Below are positions 16,061-25,118 of a DNA stretch of 41,341 nt, piece after piece. The notes beneath the pieces are model-generated. The model saw only the letters and a list, made by a program, of their open reading frames with translations, did no database searches and was not told where the DNA came from. Each line of letters starts with the position of its first letter. Positions within the stretch are counted from its first letter, which is position 1. The translations under genes and the position numbers were made by a program. Origin of the DNA: DASWHR01 sp036398095 (GTDB lineage Bacteria; Actinomycetota; AC-67); NCBI GenBank assembly GCA_036398095.1, contig DASWHR010000075.1, positions 1-41,341 of the forward strand, given 5' to 3'.

Positions 16061-19000
16061 ATGGTTGCTGTTTCTCGCCGTGTCCATTTCTTGCTCTTCG
16101 CGCTTTTGACCGCAGGGATCGTGTCCGCGCTGACGGCAGGGCCCGCGTTGGCGAGTGAGCCCCCAGAGGATCCTCCAATCGTGGTAGCGCGCTCCGAGTC
16201 CGCGAACTACTTCCATATGGAAGATGGGATCGTTAAGGGCGAGTTTCACACGGAAGCGGTGAACTACCGCGACTCTGACGGCGTTTGGCGTCCGATAAAT
16301 TCCTCTCTTGTCCCCGACGGTTCCGGAGCGTGGAAGAACTTCGCGAATGATTTCGCCGCCCGATTTGCAGCTTCTGGCGCTTCACCTGACCTTGTTTCAT
16401 TGTCGTGGCGCGGGGCGGTCATCCAGATGCGCTTGGTGGGTGGCCAGCCTGTCGTCGCGAGCGTGCAGGGCTCTGTGATCACGTATGCGGGCATTCTTCC
16501 CGGTGTGGATCTTTCATTCCGCGTGACGTCGAAGGGGATCGAAAAGTCGATCACGCTTCACGAGCGTCCTCTCACGGCACCTGTCTTTCGATTCGAGGTT
16601 CGCGCGGCTGGGTTAACGCGTGATGAGACGCCTGAGGGCCCTGTCTTCCTCAACGCTGACGGCGATGGCTGGGTTCTCCCGCCGGCGTGGATGGCCGACA
16701 ATGGCCTGCAGGGTTCGTTCTCTTCCGATGTCGCCGTGTCGTTGGTGCCGGTCGAGACAGCCGGCGTTTACGATGTGACTGTGATGCCATCGTTGTCATG
16801 GCTGCAGGATCTCGGCAGGACGTATCCGGTGGTGATTGACCCGACGTTCTCGAAGTTTTCGAACACGGCGGGAGGGAACGGATACGGCGACACTTTTACT
16901 CAGAGTGATATCTCGACGTCGCAGCAGAACAGCACGGAGCTTCGCGCGGGTCGGACGCTCGCCGGTGTTCGGGCGCGTAGTTACATGAAGTTCGACGTGA
17001 CGGCTTTGAGCGGCTATGCGCCGGCGAGCGCGGAGTTTTGGATCGACCAGTTTGACCAGGAGAATTGCGTTCCGCAGCAGCTTGACCTGGTGAAGATCAA
17101 TTCGTCCTGGGCGTGGAATATTCGCTGGAGCGATCCTTGGCCGTCTTTGGATACGGCGAATCCGCTTGGAACGACTTCGAAGCCGGCTGCGACTGGTCCG
17201 TGTCCGCCTCGCCGGTACATGTTCGGCACTACCGCGAATCTCAACAACACGGTGATCGGCTGGGTGAACGGATCGATCGTCAACAACGGGATGGCGCTGT
17301 TCGGCGGCGACACGGCTCCGGTTGGCTCGACGTGGAAGCGCTTCTACTCGGCGGACATGGGCGTCAATCGGCCGACGCTTGTCGTGTATTACGCGTGGAA
17401 AGTTCCCTCGCTGGTGACGGTGAACCATCCAGACTCGTCGGTCTGGTATTCGAACGCGAATCCGTCGTTTAACTGGACTGCTTATGATCCGAACGGAATT
17501 CTCGGCTACTCGTATCTGCTTGGCAGTTCGACGGCCGAGGCGCCGACGACGACGCCGCTTGCCGATCAGAGTGTCTCGTATACGGGCAAGGCTGATGGGA
17601 ACTGGTGGTTCCACCTGAGGTTCAAGAACAACGCTGCGGATCCTCTGTGGAGCATCAACTACTCGAAGCAGATTCGCATCGACACGGCGCCGCCGTCGAT
17701 CCCGACGATCGCGTCTTCGTCGCATTCGACGACGCAGGCGTCCACCGAACATACGGTACGCGTGGACTGGAATGCGTCAACGGACCCTTGGCCGAGTGGC
17801 GGAACGGCTGCGGATAGCTCCGGGCTGCTTGACTATCGTTGGGCGTTTACGACCTCGTCCGCGGTGCCGACGGTATGGGACGGATTCAATGACGCGAATA
17901 CGCGGTTCGCGACAAGGACGCTTGCCGATGGCCAATACTGGTTCCATGTTCAGGCACGCGACCGCGCCGTGCGCAACGACGGATCGACCGGCAACTGGAG
18001 CGGCGACCGTTCGTACGGCCCAATCACACTCGGCACACCATCAATCATCAAGACTGCGAGCCCGACTCTTGCCGGACGTGGTCAAGCGATCACCTACACG
18101 ATCGATGTCTCAAATTCGATGAGCCAGCCGCTGGCGATACCCGTCGTCGATGATGTGATTCCCAGCGGACTCCTTTGGAGGAACACCACGATCCTGACCG
18201 CGTCGCCGGCGACGACCGGGACGCTACAGTCCTGCGCTGCGGCGGGTCTAACATGCGGCATCGACGAGGGCAACAAGTTTACTTCGGCGAACGTGATCGT
18301 GGCTGCCAATTCTAGCCGACGCTTCGTTTTCAACGTGATCGCCGCGGGCGCTCAGAGCGCCTGCGAGACGATTCGCAATACCGCTTCGGCGACGCCCGGG
18401 ACGGGAAACTCCACGAACTTTGTCGATGTCGACGTGTGCGATACTGGCCTTGGCATTGAACGTTGGTGGACCTACGCGTCGGAGAATCTGGGGCCGGCAT
18501 CGGCGGCGCGCGTGAACGTCGCCAATGGGAACCTTGTGATCCAGCAGGCTGATTCGACGCCGGTTCAAGCCCACGGCCGCCTCGCCTACAGTCTGAAGCG
18601 GACCTACAATTCGCAAGACATGGGGCTCGTCACCTTCCCAGGATCGATCGGTAAGGGCTGGCTGCTCGACGTCGCCGAGACCGGCGATCTGGTTGGAGGT
18701 GGCCTGTCGGCGCGTGGCCTTTCGGTCCCTTCGATCCAGTCGGTTGTTCAGCCGCTGGCTGTCACGTTGGTCGATCGGGACGGAACCCGTCACGTGTTTT
18801 CGCCACGTAGCGTCGCTCTGACGCCGTTTGAAGTGACGTCTGGGTCGTTGGATGTCTTGAAGCGAAAGGATCCGACGCCGATCAGCCTTCTCGGCGTCGT
18901 GAAAGTCTGCGCCGATGTCGCCTACGATGCGCCAAAGGGCGTCCATCTGAGTTTGTGGCGATACGTCGGCTTGAAGTCAGCCGCGGAGCAATGCAGTTCG

Positions 19001-22000
19001 ATCGCCTCGGCCGTTGATCCGATCGTCCTTGGATTCGCAGCCGTGCGACCCGACCGTGTCCGCTACGAGTTCGCGGCAACCGGCCAACTTTTGAGCCTTG
19101 TCGATCCGGCAGGCGTCGAGTTGCGCTACGAGTATGACGCGTCTCCGATCACGATCACGTCGAGGCTCAAGACGGTCTTCGAGCCTGCGGCATGCGCCGA
19201 CCCGTATGCGGCGGGCAATAAGTGTCGCGCCTTGAAGTTCACGTATGCCTCCGATCGCGTGACCGTCACCGACCCTGCCGGCCGGACGACGGAATACATC
19301 AGGAACGCATCGGAGCTGCTTGAGTTCGTCAAGACCAATGGCGTGCAGCTATTCGCCTACACCTATGGAACCTGCACCGGCCACGCCTCGCAGGTCTGTT
19401 CGGTCACCGACCCGCGTGGCAAGGTCACACGCTTTACGTACGCGATCCACGATGCGAACCGGCCCGACCGAGCGCGCGTAACCAAGATCAAAGACCGAAA
19501 CGCCTCTGAGACGAACCTCATCTACGACTCTTCAACGCAGACGACCGTCAACTCGGGAACCGCGGCTCAGCAGAACCTGACCGTCAACACGTATAGCGAG
19601 ATCGATTCTGCTGGACGCGTCAAGGTCGTCACCGAGGGTCCGGTCGCAACGCCGCTGCGCAGAGCGACCTATACGTGGGACGGCAGCAACGCCGCAAAGG
19701 ACAATAGCTGCCGGGCCGACAACGTTCTCGACAACAATCTTTGCTCCGTTCACCGCGAAGCGTTGACTGGCTCGTCACCATCCGATGAGCACACCTTTAC
19801 CTACAATCCAGAAGGCTCCCAGCTTCGGGACCGGCACGTTGGGCCGGCGAGCGAGGATCTCACCAACGGATATTCGACGCAATTCTGGACGTCGACCGGC
19901 GGCACCGCCTACAACGATATTCCCACTGGAGGCGGCACGGTTCCTGTCGCGTCGCGACCGTCTTCGTGGCTGTTCTACGTGATCGACCACACGCATTCGC
20001 TAACGGCTCGCGGCAACGCAGCCGGCGGCAGCTACGCCGCCTACATGACGACCTACACGCGCGACGCCGCTATCAGCGTGGCCCCCAACAAGGCGCTCGC
20101 GACTTCAGGTGCCTGCTCGACGACGGGTACAGCGACGGCGAACTCGGGAGTCCTGTGCGGTCAGACCAGTCCCGTCTTCGACGGTGCGACCGCCACGAAG
20201 TCGTGGTTCACGTATGACCAGTGGGGCCAGAAGGCCACGATGCGCACTCCGAAAGCCATCGCTGAGAACGCGCCCGCGCCGTCGAACTACACCTACACCT
20301 ATTACACCGACTCAGATCTCGACTTGTCCGGCGGCGTCTCTGCGGGCGGCTGGCTCAAGGCCGTAGCCGATCCGACGGGCAAGTTCGTCGCCTTCGGCTA
20401 CGATCGCGCCGGCAACGTGGTCCGCGAATGGGATCGCAACGCGACCGCCGGAAAAGCCCTGGCGCTGTTCCCTGGAACGGTGAGTGCCCCGCCTGCCAAC
20501 GCGCCATATGCGCAGACGCTCTATGGATCGGCGCCGCCTGCTTCCGCGTTCGCATCGCCGGGACGCTACGTCTTGTCCAAGCAAGATGTGCTTGGCAACA
20601 CGACGACCTTCACGCCAGACTCGAACGGGAACGTCCTTGCCGTACGGCCGCCGCGCGGCACACTCGCAGGCAACGACTCGTTCGACATCGTCAACATCTA
20701 TGACGACAACGGCAACCTGACTTCGACGCAGACGCCGATGCAGCGCGCCGAGCAACCAGCGACGTCAACGACGTTCGGCTACAACCATCTCGACGTACGC
20801 ATCCACACGACCGATGCTGACGGCAACATCACGCGCGAGATTCCAGACTCGATTGGCCGCATCACCGACCACCTGTTCACACGCGGCCCATGGTCAACCA
20901 GCCCGCCGGCACCATCAGGCTGCCGTCAATCGACGAGCGGTGACGCTCCGATCGCATCAGGGAAGATCCTCTGCTGGACGACCAACACCTACAATGGGCT
21001 CGACGAAGTCATCAGCAGCAAAGACGCTTCGCGAGCGGAGACGACGTTCACATACAACGCGATGCGGCGGCTGCAGCGTCGCGACGCGCCACGCAACGAC
21101 GCCACCTATGCGACGCTGCGCACAGAGATGCTCTACGACCGGGACGGACGCGTGACGGAGGTTTGCCCCCCGAGCCACTTCGCTGCCGGCAACAGCTCGT
21201 GCATTACAAGCAACTACACGACGCACTCAGAATACGATGAAATTGGACGACTCAAGTCGCAGACTCAACGCCGCAACGCGCCGTCGGTGATGCTGCTCAC
21301 AACCAGCTACCGCTACGACGCCGACGGCAACATCATCGGCGTGAAAGACCCCAACACCAATGGCGTCCCACGATCCAGCGAAGTCACCACCGTCCACGAT
21401 CTCCTCGGCCGGCGCCAATCCTTGACAACGCCGCGCAAAGCTGGGGTTTCCAGCACCGATGAGTGGATCTATGACGCTGCCGGAAACGTGACCGCAGTCA
21501 AGCGACCCGGCGCCGTGGTCGCTGAACGCATCACCGCCTACCGATACGATGCCGCCAACCGGCTCGTTGAAACCGTCGCCGGCTCCAGCAGCACTGATGT
21601 CGGCTCCGCCGGCGTTACCGATAGCTACGGTGGTGGCAACATCCGAAGCATGCGCTTCTACGACGCCGACGGACACGTCGTTGCAGAACTCGAGCCCCGC
21701 GCCTTTATGCCCACCGTCACTCCGTATAATGCCGCCTACATGACCCGCACTGACTACGACGCAGACGGCCGGCCCGAAGCCACCTATTCGCCGCGCTACG
21801 CCACCGACGCGACCGACCTCAACTTGTCGGGCGCCCAGGGGGCACAATGCCCAATCCCAAGTGGCTCATCCTTGCCTGACGTCATCGCAAACGTACCCGC
21901 CTACCCCGCTGGCGTGGGCGTGTGCCGCACAACGACGACCTACTACCCATCGGGACGCAGCAAGAGCGTCACGCTTCCCGGTGGTGCAGCGCGTGTACTC

Positions 22001-24814
22001 GACTACACGTGGACCGAGGACGGCCTGCTCAAAAACATCGAAGGCCCCTCACCCGCCGCGTCCGGTGGACGCGTCAATCTTGAAAAATACGAGTACGACG
22101 CGAACGGGCGAACCACACGCGCCGCCGACGCGCGCGACGACGAACCGGGTATCGACCACGCGTCCAAGGCCACCTACTTCGCCGATGGACTCCTCAAAGA
22201 GGTCACCGGCGAGCCGGGACCCGCAGGAACGCATGTCACCAGCTTTACCTATGACGCCGACGGACGTCCGAAATCAGAAACCGATCCGGAAGGAAAGATC
22301 ACCGAATCCGCCTACTACTCCGATGGGCTCCTTCGGTGGGCAGAAGACGGCCTCAACAACCGGACTAGCTACGAATACGACCACAACGGGAACGCGACCA
22401 AGGTCACTGCTCCGTCCACCGTGGCAGCCACGAACACGTTCTTCTGGGACAATCTCCTTGAGACGACGACCGCTCCCATCAAAGCCGACAACACGCTCAA
22501 GCGAGTCACGACCTACGACTACGACCTCGCAGGCCGCAAGACGATCCACGCGATCAAACGCGTCGACCAGAACAATGCAGCAACACCCGGTCGCACGCAG
22601 ACCTTCACCTACTACGCCAGCGACCGTCTCGCAACCGAACTAGGAACCGGCTCCGGGACCGACCGGACCAAGACCTACCGATACGATGCCGCAGGCAACA
22701 CCACGCTCCTTACCGAAACCGGTGCGGCGACGATGTCTGCAACCTGGTACGCCGACAATCTTCTTCGGACATGGACAACCGGCTCGCAAACCACGCTCTA
22801 CGACTACGATGCGCTCGGTAACCGGACCGCGCGCGCCGACGATTGCGCCACCTGCAACAAAAAGACCACCTACGTCTACGGAGATGCCGGACTGCCCACC
22901 AGCATGACCGGCAATCTGCTGAGCGCCGGTAGTATCGCCTGGACCTACGATGTCGGCGGCCGTCCCAAGACCGAAACGAATCCGAACGGCATCAACCTCA
23001 CCTACACCTACGCGAACGACGACACGTTGACGTCACTCAAAATCGAAAAGCCTGCCAGCACCACCAACACCTTCACCTACACCTACGACAAGAACTATCG
23101 CGTCAAAAGCCAAGCTTTCTCCGGACCCGGCTCGGGGGCTGGGACGCCGGTGACGGCCACGTTCTCTTATCTCTACGATGATGCTGGCCGCCTGGACTCC
23201 TATACCGACAACTCCGGAACGCAAGATGTCGCCTACGATGTCAACGGAAACCGGACCACATTCGGGAGTCTGAGCTGGACTTATAATGCCGATGATTCGA
23301 TTGCGAGCGCGAAGATCCCGCTCGGCGGCCTTATCGGCACCATCGACCGTCCCTACAGCTACGATCCGTCCGGCCGTCTCCAAAACGACGGCTGCCAGAC
23401 CAGCACGTATGACGCCTTCGATCGGCTCACCAGCACCGCAACCACCGCCGCACTCAACTGCCCAACCGGCAAACTGTTCGGCAGCTACACCTACGACGCC
23501 CTCGACCGGCAACTCGCCAACCCGAAAGACACCGCCGGATCGGCAATCTACGACGGAAACACTCAAGCGCTGCTCGCCGGCGCCAACAACGCCACCTACC
23601 TGCTGGGCCCATCAGGCGAACCCAAAGGCGTCGCCGCAAGCGCCACGCTCACGCAATACCTCCACCCCGACGGCCAAGGCAACGTCGGCATGACCTCAAA
23701 CACCACCGGCGGGATCGCATGCACATCCCGCTTCGATCCCTACGGCAACGCCGAACCTAACGACAGCATCCTTGGAGGCGCCGCAGCCGCCTGCAACACC
23801 GGAACCTCAACCTCCGAAATATTTTGGCGTATGACCCGCCAAGACGGCGCGAGCGGCACCTACCAGTTCGGAGCGCGAACCTACGATCCCGCCACTGCCA
23901 CATTCCTCCAGACCGACACCTACCGAGCCGCTAACAACGGCGAAGACCTCTCCGTCGGCACCGACCCCCTCACCAGAAACACTTACAGCTACGTCAACGG
24001 CGACCCCATCAACCTCATCGACCCCTCAGGCCACCGAGCAGTATCCAACGACTCGAATGGCCAGAGCGACGAACAAGTAGCCGCGACGATGCGGCGCATG
24101 GCAAACCGCCAACGCTACCTAGGAAGCCAAGGCATTCCGTCGGACTACGACTCTTGGACGCTGGAAAAGAAGAAGGTGTTTCACGCTAAACGTACCAACG
24201 TGAAGCTAACCTGCGTGTGGTGCATGAGCGAGATCGACAAGGATATTGACAAGGGTCTTCATTCCCTCCCCGTGGTGGCACAGGTTAAGGATGCATTCGA
24301 CTCCGCTCTTCGTGGCGACGGCTGGGATGCAGCCGATGCGATCAACGAACTCAATCCGTTCGCGATTGCAATCAAAGAGGTAGAGGCATGCGGCGACGCC
24401 TCCGGCAGAGGAGCCACGGGCCAAGCCGTTGGCCACTGCGCTCTTGCGGTTGCAAACGCTGTGGCAGGATTAGCCGGTCCAAAAATATCGGGTCGCGCCG
24501 GCGCTCCTTCTCGGGGCGCGTCGCAAGGTGCCGGGAGCCTCGGGGACGACGTCGTTCAATCCGCCGGCGGCGTCTTCGCGCACGGCTACAGATATCACCC
24601 AAGAATCCGGGCACGCGGTGTTCAGGATCCCGTCGGCCACAACTTCCCCTACTCGTTCGATGACATGATCCTTCGCACCAGTTCTATCCGGCAGGCCGAT
24701 GGCTCGCTCCTCTTTAGGCTCGCAGGGTCGGTCAACGGCAAGGATGGCTTCTTCGAGATAGCTGTCAATCCTGACACGAGATCCATCTTCCATCGCGCGT
24801 GGGTGGGGGGATGA
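16061..24814 (+). CDS. Secreted Rhs/YD-repeat polymorphic toxin, toxin tip A
   Basis: A 2917-residue WapA-like Rhs protein. Layout: Sec signal peptide (1-31, ending GPALAS); a DNRLRE-type beta domain (about 263-446); Ig/fibronectin-like region (about 447-655); a DUF11-like repeat (about 659-795, SIIKTASPTLAGRGQ); Rhs entry region (about 823 on); YD repeats (about 1000-2600); Rhs-associated core (about 2606-2657: FGARTYDPATATFLQTD, then TYSYVNGDPINLIDPSGH). The variable tip (2658-2917) has a linker with CVWCM and a final domain of about 80 residues (HNFPYSFDDMIL, then GKDGFFEIAVNPDTRSIFHR). This resembles BECR-fold RNase tips of Rhs/CdiA proteins; that match is from memory. ATG 16061 has GGAGG upstream. 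A candidate immunity gene follows after one base. Codon choice differs from neighbours and changes along the gene. Confidence 0.9.
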   Translation: MVAVSRRVHFLLFALLTAGIVSALTAGPALASEPPEDPPIVVARSESANYFHMEDGIVKGEFHTEAVNYRDSDGVWRPINSSLVPDGSGAWKNFANDFAARFAASGASPDLVSLSWRGAVIQMRLVGGQPVVASVQGSVITYAGILPGVDLSFRVTSKGIEKSITLHERPLTAPVFRFEVRAAGLTRDETPEGPVFLNADGDGWVLPPAWMADNGLQGSFSSDVAVSLVPVETAGVYDVTVMPSLSWLQDLGRTYPVVIDPTFSKFSNTAGGNGYGDTFTQSDISTSQQNSTELRAGRTLAGVRARSYMKFDVTALSGYAPASAEFWIDQFDQENCVPQQLDLVKINSSWAWNIRWSDPWPSLDTANPLGTTSKPAATGPCPPRRYMFGTTANLNNTVIGWVNGSIVNNGMALFGGDTAPVGSTWKRFYSADMGVNRPTLVVYYAWKVPSLVTVNHPDSSVWYSNANPSFNWTAYDPNGILGYSYLLGSSTAEAPTTTPLADQSVSYTGKADGNWWFHLRFKNNAADPLWSINYSKQIRIDTAPPSIPTIASSSHSTTQASTEHTVRVDWNASTDPWPSGGTAADSSGLLDYRWAFTTSSAVPTVWDGFNDANTRFATRTLADGQYWFHVQARDRAVRNDGSTGNWSGDRSYGPITLGTPSIIKTASPTLAGRGQAITYTIDVSNSMSQPLAIPVVDDVIPSGLLWRNTTILTASPATTGTLQSCAAAGLTCGIDEGNKFTSANVIVAANSSRRFVFNVIAAGAQSACETIRNTASATPGTGNSTNFVDVDVCDTGLGIERWWTYASENLGPASAARVNVANGNLVIQQADSTPVQAHGRLAYSLKRTYNSQDMGLVTFPGSIGKGWLLDVAETGDLVGGGLSARGLSVPSIQSVVQPLAVTLVDRDGTRHVFSPRSVALTPFEVTSGSLDVLKRKDPTPISLLGVVKVCADVAYDAPKGVHLSLWRYVGLKSAAEQCSSIASAVDPIVLGFAAVRPDRVRYEFAATGQLLSLVDPAGVELRYEYDASPITITSRLKTVFEPAACADPYAAGNKCRALKFTYASDRVTVTDPAGRTTEYIRNASELLEFVKTNGVQLFAYTYGTCTGHASQVCSVTDPRGKVTRFTYAIHDANRPDRARVTKIKDRNASETNLIYDSSTQTTVNSGTAAQQNLTVNTYSEIDSAGRVKVVTEGPVATPLRRATYTWDGSNAAKDNSCRADNVLDNNLCSVHREALTGSSPSDEHTFTYNPEGSQLRDRHVGPASEDLTNGYSTQFWTSTGGTAYNDIPTGGGTVPVASRPSSWLFYVIDHTHSLTARGNAAGGSYAAYMTTYTRDAAISVAPNKALATSGACSTTGTATANSGVLCGQTSPVFDGATATKSWFTYDQWGQKATMRTPKAIAENAPAPSNYTYTYYTDSDLDLSGGVSAGGWLKAVADPTGKFVAFGYDRAGNVVREWDRNATAGKALALFPGTVSAPPANAPYAQTLYGSAPPASAFASPGRYVLSKQDVLGNTTTFTPDSNGNVLAVRPPRGTLAGNDSFDIVNIYDDNGNLTSTQTPMQRAEQPATSTTFGYNHLDVRIHTTDADGNITREIPDSIGRITDHLFTRGPWSTSPPAPSGCRQSTSGDAPIASGKILCWTTNTYNGLDEVISSKDASRAETTFTYNAMRRLQRRDAPRNDATYATLRTEMLYDRDGRVTEVCPPSHFAAGNSSCITSNYTTHSEYDEIGRLKSQTQRRNAPSVMLLTTSYRYDADGNIIGVKDPNTNGVPRSSEVTTVHDLLGRRQSLTTPRKAGVSSTDEWIYDAAGNVTAVKRPGAVVAERITAYRYDAANRLVETVAGSSSTDVGSAGVTDSYGGGNIRSMRFYDADGHVVAELEPRAFMPTVTPYNAAYMTRTDYDADGRPEATYSPRYATDATDLNLSGAQGAQCPIPSGSSLPDVIANVPAYPAGVGVCRTTTTYYPSGRSKSVTLPGGAARVLDYTWTEDGLLKNIEGPSPAASGGRVNLEKYEYDANGRTTRAADARDDEPGIDHASKATYFADGLLKEVTGEPGPAGTHVTSFTYDADGRPKSETDPEGKITESAYYSDGLLRWAEDGLNNRTSYEYDHNGNATKVTAPSTVAATNTFFWDNLLETTTAPIKADNTLKRVTTYDYDLAGRKTIHAIKRVDQNNAATPGRTQTFTYYASDRLATELGTGSGTDRTKTYRYDAAGNTTLLTETGAATMSATWYADNLLRTWTTGSQTTLYDYDALGNRTARADDCATCNKKTTYVYGDAGLPTSMTGNLLSAGSIAWTYDVGGRPKTETNPNGINLTYTYANDDTLTSLKIEKPASTTNTFTYTYDKNYRVKSQAFSGPGSGAGTPVTATFSYLYDDAGRLDSYTDNSGTQDVAYDVNGNRTTFGSLSWTYNADDSIASAKIPLGGLIGTIDRPYSYDPSGRLQNDGCQTSTYDAFDRLTSTATTAALNCPTGKLFGSYTYDALDRQLANPKDTAGSAIYDGNTQALLAGANNATYLLGPSGEPKGVAASATLTQYLHPDGQGNVGMTSNTTGGIACTSRFDPYGNAEPNDSILGGAAAACNTGTSTSEIFWRMTRQDGASGTYQFGARTYDPATATFLQTDTYRAANNGEDLSVGTDPLTRNTYSYVNGDPINLIDPSGHRAVSNDSNGQSDEQVAATMRRMANRQRYLGSQGIPSDYDSWTLEKKKVFHAKRTNVKLTCVWCMSEIDKDIDKGLHSLPVVAQVKDAFDSALRGDGWDAADAINELNPFAIAIKEVEACGDASGRGATGQAVGHCALAVANAVAGLAGPKISGRAGAPSRGASQGAGSLGDDVVQSAGGVFAHGYRYHPRIRARGVQDPVGHNFPYSFDDMILRTSSIRQADGSLLFRLAGSVNGKDGFFEIAVNPDTRSIFHRAWVGG
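22923..24102 (+). repeat. Direct repeat copy 1 (Rhs C-terminal core)
   Basis: About 1180 bp, aligned without gaps to 25152-26331 (constant offset of 2229). By hand I count about 50 mismatches (about 96% identity), mostly synonymous; only about five residues differ before the toxin tip. It covers the last YD repeats and the whole Rhs-associated core, and ends a few codons past the conserved DPSGH. Confidence 0.92.
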
Positions 24815-24815
24815 C

Positions 24816-25118
24816 ATGCGCTACTTGACGCTCGCCGCTGATTACACGCAGTCCGCCCTTCGGGACGATCACCTCGGGGCGGTTGTGCCCGAGGAAGTCG
24901 GCCTCGCAGGGGAGCTTGGTGACCGTATCCGCGACTGGAATACTCGGTATCGCGGGATCATTCCGCTAAGTCCCGAGCAGAGAGCAGAGGCACCCGCAGT
25001 TGGGGTAATCGAGGAACTGGACCAGGAGGGCCTCTCGCTCGCCCGTGAGATCGCTGAATCGCAGCCCGATCTTAAAGTTAGGTACTACAGCGAAGGGCAT
25101 CTGCGGTACGTCCCGTGA
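24816..25118 (+). CDS. Candidate immunity protein for toxin tip A
   Basis: A 100-residue acidic protein starting one base after the Rhs stop codon, with a G-rich stretch (GGGTGGGGGG) as ribosome site. I do not recognise the family: MRYLTLAADYTQSALRDD, then EELDQEGLSLAREIAES, ending KVRYYSEGHLRYVP. There is no signal peptide or membrane segment, so it should be cytosolic. Position directly behind a toxin tip, small size and acidity are what is expected of an immunity protein. The GTG of the truncated Rhs frame downstream overlaps its stop (GTGA). The assignment is from position only. Confidence 0.65.
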   Translation: MRYLTLAADYTQSALRDDHLGAVVPEEVGLAGELGDRIRDWNTRYRGIIPLSPEQRAEAPAVGVIEELDQEGLSLAREIAESQPDLKVRYYSEGHLRYVP

